In this document: positions 19,972 through 47,843 of the stretch, in pieces
Layout: every line of letters starts with the position of its first letter
Numbering within the stretch: the first letter of the stretch is position 1
NCBI RefSeq assembly: GCF_037975245.1
Contig: NC_092564.1
Span: 27,198,984 to 27,262,983, forward strand
From: Apostichopus japonicus
Taxonomy: Eukaryota; Echinodermata; Holothuroidea; Aspidochirotida; Stichopodidae
DNA length: 64,000 nt
Reading direction: 5' to 3'
Position numbers and translations under genes: made by a program
Notes under the pieces: model-generated
Seen by the model: the letters and a program-made list of their open reading frames with translations, nothing else
The model's database searches: none
What the model was told of the DNA's origin: nothing

Positions 19972-20496
19972 ATGTCTAGGAGCCAGTTGAAGTGTGTTAA
20001 TTGCTCTATGTTCCGGCCAGGGAGGGCCTGGGATGAACACGATCTCTGTCCCAAGTGCCGTACGTGCACGAGGAGGGACCCCTGCCTGGTGTGTATTGAC
20101 TTCACCCCCAGCCAATGGCTAGACATTGATACCTGGCTAGCAGGCCAGAGAAGCAAGCTTCAGGATAAACTCGACCTGCTCCCCAACCCCAGTGGTTCCC
20201 GAACTACGGGAGACCGAGCACAGTTAGGAGAGGAAGAAGAAGGAGAGGTGTTGGAGAGGGGTCCAGAAGGGGCCGAGGAGGAAGGAGAGAAAGGGAAAGA
20301 GAGAGAAAGAGAAGGAGAAAGAGAAAAAGAGAGAGAGAAAGTGCCTCCCACGACGTCCGGCGACGTCCGGATCAGTTATGACCAAGGGGAAAGGCAAAGA
20401 CAAGGGCAAGGCTCCGGCCAAGAGAAAAGTGCCCAAGAAAAAGTCCGGCCTCGCCGGCCCCGAGAAGGCTTCCCAACCTGGGTCGCAGAGAAATAA
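19972..20496 (+). pseudogene. DIRS gag, N-terminal part (zinc-binding head)
   Basis: The first ATG of the element opens a 174-codon frame. It starts MSRSQLKCVNC and carries a Cys/His cluster (CVNC, DEHDLCPKCRTC, CLVC) typical of DIRS gag heads, followed by an acidic and then a Glu/Arg-rich segment. The product would package element RNA. Codons continue in a different frame at 20378, so gag is split here. The long antisense frames opposite it are shadows. Confidence 0.65.
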
Positions 20497-21073
20497 CCCG
20501 CCGGAGAGGCAGGTGTCACGGGCACCGACAAGCCCAATCCGAGCTCCTTCCGGGGCGCATAGCAGAGAGCCAGCTGCCGGAGGGTCGCTGTCCAACCAGA
20601 GCCGGTCCCGGAGCGGGGACCGAGAACCACAGCCATCACGATCCTCAGCTGGGATCCCCGACCAAGACAGCAGAGGAAGGATTCCCTCACGCAAGCCGGC
20701 TAGACGGGACCGCACCCGATCACGGTCCCGATCTCTCAGACGAGGTACCAGGAGGGGATGGTCGCCAGCATCAGACCAGTCTTCCGACTCCTCAGACGAT
20801 GGATACAGAAGGGCTAAGAGGAGGTATCGACCACACAAACAACGTCACGAGGAAGAACCCTCGTGGCTAGCCCAATTGACAGGTCTCCTCAAGCCGCTCC
20901 TCGAGAGAGAGCAACAGAGAGTCGAAGCAGAAACAGAAGCCGGGAGCCGGAAAGCGGCAACAACGACCACTACGGTCGGAACCGCCCCTGGAACCGGAGG
21001 CAGTCACCCTCGGAGAGGACACTCTGGACTGCAGAGCCTCCGTAAATCTTTCGGGTCTGGAGGACAACTCTGA
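20378..21073 (+). pseudogene. DIRS gag, middle part (basic, RS-rich)
   Basis: A 231-codon frame overlapping the first gag frame. It is rich in Lys, Arg, Ser and Pro, with RS dipeptides (RTRSRSRSLRRGTRRG) and an acidic SSDSSDDG patch, followed by a likely amphipathic stretch WLAQLTGLLKPLLERE. It looks like the nucleic-acid-binding centre of gag. The frame ends early relative to the next piece, so a second shift lies near 21000-21070. Confidence 0.6.
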
Positions 21074-21079
21074 CGTCCC

Positions 21080-21713
21080 CCCGGAGTTTGACCCTCTGGA
21101 AGAGGAGTTTTCAGGCAACTTCGAGGAAGAGGAGACTCCCACGGCGGGAGGTACTTTACCCCCGGAACTAACCACGCGGGTGGCCGAAATCTTCCGGAAG
21201 CACCTTGGGTTCGAAGACACTCCCGAAGAGACAGCTAAACCGACCAGAGTTTCTAAACTCACAGCTACAGGGGAGACTTCTACCCGTCAGAAATCTACCA
21301 TACCAGTCGACGCCTCCTGTTATGACAGGTTCGAGGCAATCGCGGACAGAAAGAGATGGACCGCGTTTCCGGCCAAAGCGGAACGAGCCATCAGGGTCCC
21401 GGACGAAGCATGGAAAACTCTCTTCAAATGCCCGACCATACCGCAGGAGGCTAGAGAAAAGCTGAGGTCCGAGCAGGGCCCCTCCTCCTCACACATCTTC
21501 AAAAACCTTCTTGTGAGACTGGCGTTCGACCAGTTTGCTAGAGTCGCCATACGTTCAGTGAAGGCCAGGAGGGAAAATGTCATTTCCTCCATCCGCTGGC
21601 CGTCCGTGGAAGCTAAGGAGAGAATGCTAGCCCTGCCCTCCTTGGGAGACGATCTCTTCGCTGGCAGTTTCAACAGAAACTTCAGGTGGAAGTCTCACGC
21701 AGAGAGACATTAG
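21080..21713 (+). pseudogene. DIRS gag, C-terminal part
   Basis: In the third frame an acidic run (PPEFDPLEEEF region) leads into TTRVAEIFRKHLGFE and a structured segment containing DRFEAIADRKRW, AFPAKAERAIRVPD and FDQFARVAIRSVKARRE, ending HAERH. Three successive gag segments in three frames point to accumulated indels, or sequencing errors, in this copy. Confidence 0.55.
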
Positions 21714-21950
21714 CCAAATCGGAATTCCGCTCCTCGGAGAGATTCAGGGCAAGACCGCACCGCCCAAGAGAACCCAGACCAACCAGAGGAGGCAGAGGAA
21801 CGTCCCTCAGGACACCCATGAGAGGAACCCCACGGGGCAGATCAAGAGGAACAACTAGTCGACCACCTCGCCCGTGGGGAACACGAGGCTCAGGCAGAAG
21901 CCCGGCGACGACCCGACGGGACGGCGACCGCTCCTCCACTAGACCGCCGT

Positions 21951-22172
21951 TTGCCGCCCGGCCCTAGGGGTGCCCACCTCACCACAGCAACGCCGCAGGT
22001 GGGGGGGAGACTTTCACTTTTCACCCAGCAATGGGACACTTTGGGCGGGGACAAGTGGGTATTGGAGACGATTTCACAAGGGTACAAGATAGAGTTCACC
22101 TCCGCCCCGCCCTTCGGGGAGGGGGAAGACCTACTCCAATACCCACGGACCCCATCCAACAAGCAGCACTAG
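21951..22172 (+). pseudogene. DIRS RT N-terminal extension, out of frame with RT
   Basis: This frame reads GGRLSLFTQQWDTLGGDKWV then ETISQGYKIEFTSAPPF, the segment that normally precedes the DIRS RT domain. The RT itself continues in the next frame from about 22140 (DPIQQAALEGEVSALL). A frameshift of one base (net) therefore lies at about 22110-22150, close to a run of Gs. Confidence 0.7.
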
Positions 22173-23880
22173 AAGGGGAAGTATCAGCCCTGCTGGCAAA
22201 GCGGGCAATTGTAGAGGTGTCGGGAGAGGCGGGACCCCTCTTCCGCTCCTCCCTGTTTCTAACACAAAAACGGGACGGATCTTGGCGCCCGATCTTGAAC
22301 CTAAAACCCCTCAACAAGAATTACGTAGAACCAAAACGTTTCCGTATGGAGACCCTAAATTTAATCCTACCCCTACTCAGAAAGGGCATGTGGGCGGCAA
22401 GCGTAGACTTACAGGACGCCTACTTACACATACCAATACATCGACACCACCAGCGGTACCTAGCCTTCCAATACGCCGGAAGGAGATTTACCTTCAGGTC
22501 ACTCCCGTTCGGCCTGTCTACGGCACCAAGAGTCTTCACAAGAGTGGCAGGAACGGTAATCGCCTACGTCAGGAAAGAAGGAGTAACGTTGTACGCCTAC
22601 TTCGACGACTGGCTCATAGTAGGAGAGTCGAAGTCCAATGCGGCACACAACGTACAAAAAACGGTGCAGACCCTTCAGGAACTGGGTTGGATAATCAATC
22701 AAACAAAATCCCAGCTAACACCAACACAGACGATCCAGTTCCTGGGGGCCAGACTAGACTTCACTACAGGCATAGCCAGTCCCTCAGAACAAAGGATAGA
22801 GGCAGTCAGAACGGCCACAGCCCAAATCATATCGTCACAAGAGTCACCTACTGGAACGTGGCTCCGAGCCCTGGGGCTAATGGCCAGCCTGGTCGACGTG
22901 GTGACATTATGCAGGCTAAGCATGCGTCCGCTGCAACTCCACCTGCGGAAGACGGCCAACCTGCTAACCCTGGACCAGACAGCGCCGATCCGCCGATCGG
23001 AAGAAATCACCCCCCATCTACAATGGTGGCACGACACAGACAACTGGGACCAAGGGGTCCCCTTCACCACCAGTCTGCCAAACACATCGGTCACGACGGA
23101 CGCCTCGCTGACAGGGTGGGGAGCCCACTGGAACAACTTGACAGCCTGGGGGACGTGGTCCACAGTAGAAAAGTCATGGCACATCAACTCACTAGAGATG
23201 TTGGCTGTCAAACGGGCCTTAGGGTCTTTCCACGAACACCTGAAAAACACAGCAACCACCGTCTTCACGGATAATACCACCGTGGTAGCGTACATAAACA
23301 GACAGGGGGGCACCCACTCCGAGAGGTTATGCCAGCTGACCTGGGAAGTCCTGATGACAGCCAAGGACTCCGGAATGACACTACGAGCGTCCCACATCGC
23401 CGGAAAACTAAATGTAATGGCCGATGCCCTGTCCAGAGGACAGATGGACCCAAACGAGTGGGCGCTGTCACAGGAGACATGCAACAGGATCTTCGAAATC
23501 TTCGGCAAACCAATGGTGGACCTGTTTGCGACGGCGGAGAACGCCAAACTCCAGATCTTTTGCTCCAGACAATTCCACCCCAGGGCGCACCACATCGACG
23601 CCATGTCCTTCCCATGGGACAATCTGGAGGCCTACGCCTTCCTGCCGCTCTGCATGATCGGCCAGGTCCTGAGAAAGATTCGCCACTCCAGAGGAAGAAT
23701 CATACTGATAGCCCCTTTCTGGCCCTGCAGACCATGGTTCGGGGAGCTCCTTCAACTTCTAATGGACATCCCAGCGATCCTACCGGACACGCCCCATCTG
23801 CTGTCCCAAAGACGGGGGACCCTCATCCACCCAGACATCAAAGGGCTGCAACTAGTTGCGTGGAAGTTGTCAGGACTTCC
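22140..23880 (+). CDS. DIRS reverse transcriptase / RNase H polyprotein
   Basis: Open in one frame to 24040. RT motifs: LTQKRDGSWRPILNLKPLN, ASVDLQDAYLHIPI (first Asp), FRSLPFGLSTAPRVFT and LYAYFDDWLIVGES (Asp pair at 22604-22609), then TIQFLGARLDF. RNase H: VTTDASLTGWGAHW, INSLEMLAVKRAL, VFTDNTTVVAYINRQGG and AGKLNVMADALSR. After RNase H a block VDLFATAEN...DAMSFPW...LIAPFWPCRPWF follows. In DIRS elements this position is linked to a Dam-like methyltransferase, but I see no clear catalytic DPPY-like motif. It copies element RNA into DNA. The domain residues look intact; the upstream fusion does not. Confidence 0.9.
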
Positions 23881-24933
23881 CTCCGACAGAGGGGCTTTTC
23901 GGAAGCGGCTGCCGCGATCGCGGCTGACGCCAGAAGGGCAACAACCGTTGCTACTTACGACTCCCGACTACGCAAGTTCGGGGAATGGTGCCACAACAGA
24001 CAGGTACTGCCAGCCGAAACCTCTTTGGCACAGGTGGTAGACTTCCTTCACTCCCTCTTCGAGGAAGGCAAGCAAGTGTCGACCATCAAGAACTACAGGT
24101 CGGCAATTACCGTTATACATCGTGGGTTTGCAGATGGGTCCACCCCAGGCAGCAACAGGGACATCTCCCAGCTCATCAGGGGGATGGTGAACAGGCGCCC
24201 CCGAATCAGGCGACTCGCGCCCTCGTGGAGTTTATCAGCAGCGCTGCAAACACTCACCAAACCGCCGTACGAAGCCATGGCCTCAGCCTCGCTGGCAACT
24301 CTTACAAAGAAAACGCTTTTCCTGATCGCTCTGGCGTCAGCAAGAAAAAGAAGCTGTCTCCACGCTCTCTCCACCAAACAGAACCATATCAGGTTCGAGA
24401 ACCACGGGGTAAGAATGGTCCCCGATCCGGCCTTCCTAGCCAAGAACCAGGTCCTATCCTTCCTGCCGGGGGACATTTTTATCCCCGAAATAAAATCTCT
24501 CTCTTCAATCGCAGAGGATAAACTGTGGTGCCCAGTCAGAGCTCTCAAATGGTATCTAAACAAGACCCAACACCTTAGAGGAACAACCACGACCTTGTTC
24601 ATCTTACCTAGAGCACCTTATTCAGCGGCGTCTAAAGACACCATTTCTCGATGGCTGGCGGAGATCATCCGCCCGTTTACAACCGGCACGATTACACCGA
24701 GAGCCCACGACATCAGGGGAGTAGCGGCCTCAACAGCTCTTTTTGCGGGAGTCCCAGTGGAGGACATCCTTAAGGCAGCAGCTTGGCGAACACCAACAAC
24801 ATTCGTCACCTGCTACCTTTCTGACTCCCTACAGGCTGAGACGGCTTTTTGTAGCGCGGTGATGCGAGGTCCGGCGGGTATTAGGTCCCACCCCTCGGGC
24901 CTCCCACCATCGGGCAGTGCCACTCGGTGCTAA
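23880..24933 (+). CDS. DIRS tyrosine recombinase (integrase)
   Basis: This frame overlaps the 3' tail of the RT frame in another register, and coding identity switches near 23870-23900. It has an N-terminal SAM-like core-binding domain (ADARRATTVATYDSRLRKFG, KQVSTIKNYRSAITVIH) and a C-terminal catalytic domain. The catalytic set is visible: first Arg in ASARKRS (24331-24351), His and Arg in AHDIRG (about 24703-24720), Trp in AAAWRTP in place of the second His, and nucleophile Tyr in VTCYLS (24814-24816). It would integrate the circular DNA intermediate. It ends at TAA/TAG about 20 bases before the internal complementary region. Confidence 0.9.
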
Positions 24934-25012
24934 GGTTGTGGCAAGACAGGTAAGCGAGGAGCGAAGTAAATACTCCAAAACTTACTGGTTTGGATATTTA
25001 CGAGTGACGAGC
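24929..25012 (+). promoter_or_regulatory. DIRS internal complementary region
   Basis: The sequence GGTGCTAAGGTTGTGGCAAG and following bases through GGAGCGAAGTAAAT is the reverse complement of the element's outer left end (19227-19270). The next part, CTCCAAAACTTACTGGTTTG and following bases, is the reverse complement of the outer right end (about 25750-25796). The two ends therefore meet here in the order needed to template a circle junction. Confidence 0.9.
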
Positions 25013-25650
25013 TTACCTGTCTCCATTCCCGCCTCCCTCCCCCGAGGGGGGTGGGACGCAGCCGGACGGAGGAGCGGTCGCACTGACTTGACAACACACC
25101 TTCCAGTACAGGCCAAGAGACCTGAGAAAAGGAGGTGCCTCCACCGAACGAGTCCTCGTACGGCCACCTATTTTTATCGGTGAGTTCATGGTAAAGATTG
25201 TTTATCTTGACCGGTAGTAACCGGTGGTAGCTTGTAGTAACCGGTAGTAACTCGTAGTAACTTGTAGTAACTTAGAACCACTTTGAGTTACTAGGGTTTT
25301 AGTGTCGTATATCCCCTTTCTATATGAAGTTACGTTACATATCTCACTTTTGGTTGTCACTATACTTACCTGTCTCCTCACCACAACTACACTACGGTGT
25401 TCAGGGCGTTGGGTCTAACTTAAGAGTATCTCCTGCTATCCTAGGCCTCTTTGTTAGAGCTAAGGGGTCAGACGTGGACGGGGTCGTAGAGGGTAGTCTC
25501 CCTCCCTACTGGGCGGGAAGTACTCCCCCTCCCGTCGGAAGCGTCAGAATTTCGATGTTAGTTCAGGAGTCGAGGGGGTAGCCTTCCCCTTCTGTCGGGG
25601 AGGACTACTACTCGACTCCAAGGCAGAGACCACTTTGGAGGGCTTTGGTC
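25013..25650. other. DIRS 3' non-coding region with GGTAGTAA repeats
   Basis: Lies between the internal complementary region and the right ITR. It contains a short tandem cluster of CCGGTAGTAA/CTTGTAGTAA units (25209-25276) and no convincing reading frame. Confidence 0.6.
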
Positions 25651-25654
25651 TCAT

Positions 25655-25762
25655 TAGAAGGATGGGCAGTGACCTGTGAAGCCGGGTCACAGAGGGTGCA
25701 CAGTGTTAAAAGGTTACCAGGACATTCTAGGCGCGGTAGAATGAGGGTGCTAAGGTTGTGGC
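25655..25762 (-). repeat. DIRS right inverted terminal repeat
   Basis: Reverse complement of the left ITR, ending GAGGGTGCTAAGGTTGTGG. It is followed by about 38 bp (CATAAATATCCAAACCAGTA and on) found inverted in the internal complementary region, then LINE sequence resumes at GTAACTACGATGCAG. Confidence 0.95.
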
Positions 25763-25800
25763 ATAAATATCCAAACCAGTAAGTTTTGGAGTTTACTGTA

Positions 25801-27216
25801 TGTAACTACGATGCAGGCTATTACAAAACAAATTCACCACTGGTCAAAGAGGTTTTTGACAGTTTTAGGTAGAATAGTTGTGGTAAAATCCCTTTCGTTG
25901 CCAAAGTTGAACCATCTCGTTCTTTCACTTCCAACCCCAAGTAAAGAAATTATCAAGGAGATAATTTCCAAGTTTTATAACTTTGTATGGGGAGGTAAAG
26001 TAGATAGGATCAGTAGAAATAAAATGGCGCTTCCCGTTATAAAGGGAGGTGCTGGTATGATCCAATTTGAACCTTTCGAGAAGGCACTAAAGATTACTTG
26101 GATTCGTAGATTACTTAAATATAACATCGACAGTAAGGTGTATAATTTATATAAAGTGAATACTCCTAATTGTAATTTTGATTATTCTTCTGGTACTTAT
26201 TGGGATAGAGTTATTAAAGAAAGTAAAAATACCTTTTGGAAAGGTGTTTTTTCAGCCTGGAAAGATTTCACTGTTTCGCTCAAGCCCCAAAATATTCATG
26301 ATGTTTTAAGTTCCAGTATTTGGCACAACGAAAATATTAAGGTGGGTAATACATGCATTTTGTATAAAGATTGGCAAAGACATGGTATATTATATGTTAA
26401 CGATCTGGTAAACTCTAAGGGTGAGTTCTTATATGCTGATGAGATTTATACAAAATATGATGTGAGAACAAATTTTATTTACGTGCATGGTATTAAAAAA
26501 GCAATAGAGAAATCCTTTTCTGGTCTATTAGGCCATATAAATATTTCTCTTGCACTCCCATTTCAAGGCTTTCATATTAAAACTGTTTTCATGGATCCTA
26601 AAGGGTGTAAAAGGTTTTATAATATTTTATTAACAAATAATAAGGTCCAATATAAATGTATTCACAAATGGAACATGCTCTTGTCCCCAATTTTGTCTGA
26701 AGTACAGTAGATTGGTATAAGGTGTGCACATACAATTGGAAATGTACTTCTGAGGTGAAGCTCCGTTGGTTTCAATTTCGTCTGCTTAAAAGAATTTTAG
26801 GGACAAATACTCTCATGGTTAAAATTGGCAAAACCATTGATCCATTGTGCACTTTTTGTGGGGTAGCAGATGAGAGTTTAATTCATTTATTCTGGGAATG
26901 CAGCTTCACTCAGAAAGTATGGAGGGATTTTCAAATCTGGGTTCAAATTAAATTGAACATTAATATTGTAGTTAGTAAAGAGCTTGTTTTGTTTGGAAAT
27001 TATTTGTACAAAGACTATGTGTTTAATAACATCCTTCTGGTTCTGAAATTTTGTGTCTACAAAAGTAAGGTTAAAAATGAGAAACCTTCCTTTAACTATG
27101 GTAAAATTGATTTAAAGAATTTTTATCTAAAAGAAAAGTTTATGTATCAAACTAGTTGTAAGCATAATGCTTTTGATACCAGTTGGCATAAGTGGAAATC
27201 TTTATTTGAAGTTTAA
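25801..27216 (+). pseudogene. LINE ORF2 C-terminal part
   Basis: Continuation of the LINE after the DIRS. It reads MQAITKQIHHWSKRFLTVLG, LSLPTPSKEIIKEIISKFYN and WGGKVDRISRNKMALP up to about 26700, then shifts frame into VDWYKVCTYNWKCTSE and RWFQFRLLKRILGTN. The C-terminal Cys/His motif CTFCGVADESLIHLFWEC (C-x2-C-x7-H-x4-C) is characteristic of L1/Tx1-type ORF2. The shared stretch explains the 299-aa and 164-aa frames here. Confidence 0.9.
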
Positions 27217-27297
27217 TGATTTATTTTTTGTTGTCATTAATTTTGACTATTGGTCATAAATTATATGTTATTTTGAAGGAAAAAAAATCTAAGAATT

Positions 27298-27377
27298 CTG
27301 GTATTTGGTCACTGAGTTACAAAGCAATAAGTGCCAATATTGAAAGTTACACCACTGATTGTGAAAATGACCATATA
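27298..27377. repeat. Direct repeat copy 2, resumed after LINE
   Basis: CTGGTATTTGGTCACTGAGT and what follows repeat 2978-3057 exactly, through the right TIR. After 27377 the similarity stops. Confidence 0.95.
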
Positions 27378-29073
27378 TGTATGTGAAAATGTGCTAGAAA
27401 AGTGGTAATCCATGACCAATCATTTGCACTTAAGTTCTTGCTTTGGCCACCATATGGCATGAGACACTTAAATGTCCTAATTAACTGACTAGAAATGTCT
27501 GCAATGAACTTGGGAGGAAAATACATATGACCTTTAACCTACCTCTATAAATAAGACATGATAAATTACTATATTCTGTATATTAACTGTTAAGGTAGCA
27601 TACGCCCGTTAAAAGCCCCATTGACTTACACACTAAATCACAAACGTAATGCCTTCTCTAAGTCTAGATAGAAGTTTTCACTTGCTAAACGCTACCCATC
27701 ACTGGATAGCTGACAAGTTCATGGCACCGTCAATTTTCCATACCATGACCGTGACTTTTCGTCACTTGTAAACAAACCTCTTTACTCGGCCGTAAACAAT
27801 CTTCGTCCGCTGCTCCTGGGAGGGATAAACTGATCTAAAATTGCCTCAATTTTACCCAATTTTTTAACCACATATGCTTCCATACATGTTCTTTAACATC
27901 CAAGCCACAAAAAAGCTCATCCTAATTGATAACATAGCAAAAAAGTTGTTCTCCTGCTCCTAATTGGCACTTTTCCTGAAGGAGAACACTTGCCGCGGAT
28001 TGATATAGACCCTAATATGGAGTATGCCACCTTAAGAAATCCTGAATTACGAATCTCCATTGTTGTCTTTATAGTCAAGACTCCTTCCTCTGGGAGATGC
28101 AAGAGAAACATATCCTTGGACAAGGAAGTGTTCATTTCTAGCAGATTTTCTGACTTGATTTCTACTATTACTACACATATGACATGACATTTCCAAAACA
28201 TGTATTGCTAATATTGTGTTAACCTGTATGTAATGCTAATTGCAAAGTGTCTCGTGTTTGATATAAACAAGGCCAGTAGGTGTGTTAAAGTTGATTTAGC
28301 TCGAGAGAGTGCTAGTATACTAGTGATAAAGGTGACCGTTTCCTTGTTGCTTTCACTTCTTGTTTACTTTGTCTGAGTTATTTAGGCTCCCAGTGCTTCA
28401 GTCGCATGTTCGATTTTCTTGGGAAATGTTAGGTGGGAATACTATATTACAGATTTGAAGGAAGATTAAACCTCAGATTTTATTGATACCATTTTTTTTT
28501 AAAGGAAGCTGGGTTTATCTGCAACCTGAATTTATTATACCTTGGCAATTCTGTACTGATATGTTTTAGATTCACTTTGTTTTATTGTACCGGTGAAAAT
28601 ATCAGTCTCGTAAACATGTGTGGGTGTGAAGTATTAAAGAGGTATGAAGGTAGTTTTTACAAGTCATAAGTGTGTGTGAATATTAGATCATTAACCACTG
28701 ATATTAATAGTCATCAGTGTGTCCCCTACACATACTAAAAACATCAAATAACGAGAAGTATATTATTTCAACCCACAAAGCATATAAACTCACTGCGACA
28801 TATTTATCTAATTGAACACCCACCCACCCATCTCAGTATAATGTAGAGAGGATGAAAGCTTTTCGGGAAGTACTTTGAACAATTTTAGCGTGTTAAGCAT
28901 TTGGCCGATAATTGAAGAATTGTGGACAATGGTTAATTCATTTAAATGATACCAAGAATGGGAGATATGAATTAATCATATTGTCTTGACTTATTTCAAT
29001 CTCTGAGTCTGCTTAAGTTCTGTGACGTTAGCAAGTATTTCGGTCTGAGGTGGGTGAAGGGTAAACCATTCTC
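27378..29073. other. No gene recognised
   Basis: AT-rich unique-looking sequence between the nested transposons and the minisatellite. Short open frames near 27917-28201 on both strands lack splice context and recognisable composition. No upstream exons of the kinase gene (F-BAR or coiled-coil) were found. Confidence 0.5.
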
Positions 29074-29356
29074 ATGCACTGAAGTCATGTGAAAAGTGCA
29101 CTCAGTCATGTGATAAGTGCACTTAGTCAGGTGATATGTGCACTCAATCAGGTGACAAGTGCACTCAGTAAGGTCATATGTGCACTCAATCAGGTGACAA
29201 GTGCACCCAGTCATGTGATAAGTGCACTCAATCAGGTGACAAGTGCACTCATTCAGGTGATATGTGCACTCAATCAGTTGACAAGTGTACTCAGTCAGTT
29301 GATATGTGCACTCAATCAGGTGACAAGTGTACTTAGTCAGGTGACAGTGTGCACAT
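29074..29356. repeat. 21-bp minisatellite with conserved E-box
   Basis: About 12 units of 21 bp starting GTGCACTCAATCAGG. Alternate units end GATAT and GACAA, a 42-bp higher-order pattern. Because 21 is divisible by three, both strands stay open, which explains the ~130-140-codon frames of repeated TSALNQV-like and CTYHLIE-like residues. Eleven of the 12 units keep CANNTG (CAGGTG, CATGTG or CAGTTG). The array ends 200 bp upstream of the SH2 exon. Confidence 0.9.
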
Positions 29357-29555
29357 GTCATATGATAATTGAAATCTTCCAGCTGAACAAACATGAGATG
29401 GGAGAAGCGTGCTCCAACTGTGGTCTGACTTCATTGTGTCAAGTCAGTCTCCTAATACTGTTAGGTTCAGTTACATTTTTTGTCGTCCAAAGTTGTTATT
29501 TAACAGAATGCTGTTGATGTTGAGTAACTTACAGCAGAGATGTTTGTGTCTACAG

Positions 29556-47843
<18,288 letters not shown>

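Larger units (their letters stand above)
19221..25800 (+). mobile_element. DIRS-type tyrosine-recombinase retrotransposon
   Basis: Complete-looking DIRS layout: left ITR, gag, reverse transcriptase/RNase H, tyrosine recombinase, internal complementary region, right ITR. The ITRs (19255-19362 and 25655-25762) are about 107 bp and nearly perfect inverses. The element is GC-rich against the AT-rich host. It sits within LINE ORF2 and splits the codons between IVNV and TTMQAITK. No long target-site duplication is seen, only a shared TGT at both junctions, as expected for recombinase-mediated integration of a circle. The exact ends are uncertain by about 10 bases. Confidence 0.92.
18108..27281 (+). 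mobile_element. 5'-truncated LINE (L1/Tx1 type) containing a DIRS element
   Basis: The insertion is bounded by a 16-bp target-site duplication AAAAAATCTAAGAATT at 18092-18107 and 27282-27297. The same site is intact and single in copy 1 of the TIR element (about 2970). The LINE starts inside ORF2 just before the reverse transcriptase, so the endonuclease domain is absent. This is classic 5' truncation by target-primed reverse transcription. The 3' end is a short A-rich run that merges with the duplication. The reading frame is broken at about 18600 and about 26700, and by the DIRS insertion at about 19221. Confidence 0.9.
15769..27377. mobile_element. TIR element, copy 2, split by nested LINE and DIRS
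   Basis: Left TIR at 15769-15803 and right TIR at 27343-27377 are the same 35-bp inverted sequence as in copy 1. The interior is split at 18107/27298 by a LINE. Removing the LINE and one copy of its target duplication leaves an element of about 2.4 kb, like copy 1. The subterminal GTTTCGGAGGTGAC motifs are kept at about 17396 and 17415, with the inverted form near 17800. Confidence 0.8.

Noticed and set aside
20224-20838. 204-codon minus-strand frame opposite DIRS gag
   Set aside because: Antisense shadow of a low-complexity, GC-rich coding stretch.
22282-23274. 330-codon plus-strand frame overlapping RT
   Set aside because: Alternative frame of the RT; no motif, biased composition.
22699-23622. 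307-codon minus-strand frame opposite DIRS RT/RNase H
   Set aside because: Shadow frame; the plus strand has the RT and RNase H motifs.
19221-25800. Retrovirus or LTR retrotransposon
   Set aside because: The termini are inverted, not direct repeats; there is no protease or DDE integrase; a tyrosine recombinase is present.
18125-27216. Host gene with RT-like exons
   Set aside because: Target-site duplication, truncated 5' end and C-terminal Cys/His motif identify a LINE.
29074-29356. CRISPR array
   Set aside because: Units are contiguous with no unique spacers, and the DNA is animal.
29074-29394. Protein-coding repeats (SALNQVTSALSQV, CTYHLIECT)
   Set aside because: A 21-bp period keeps all frames open; this is a minisatellite.
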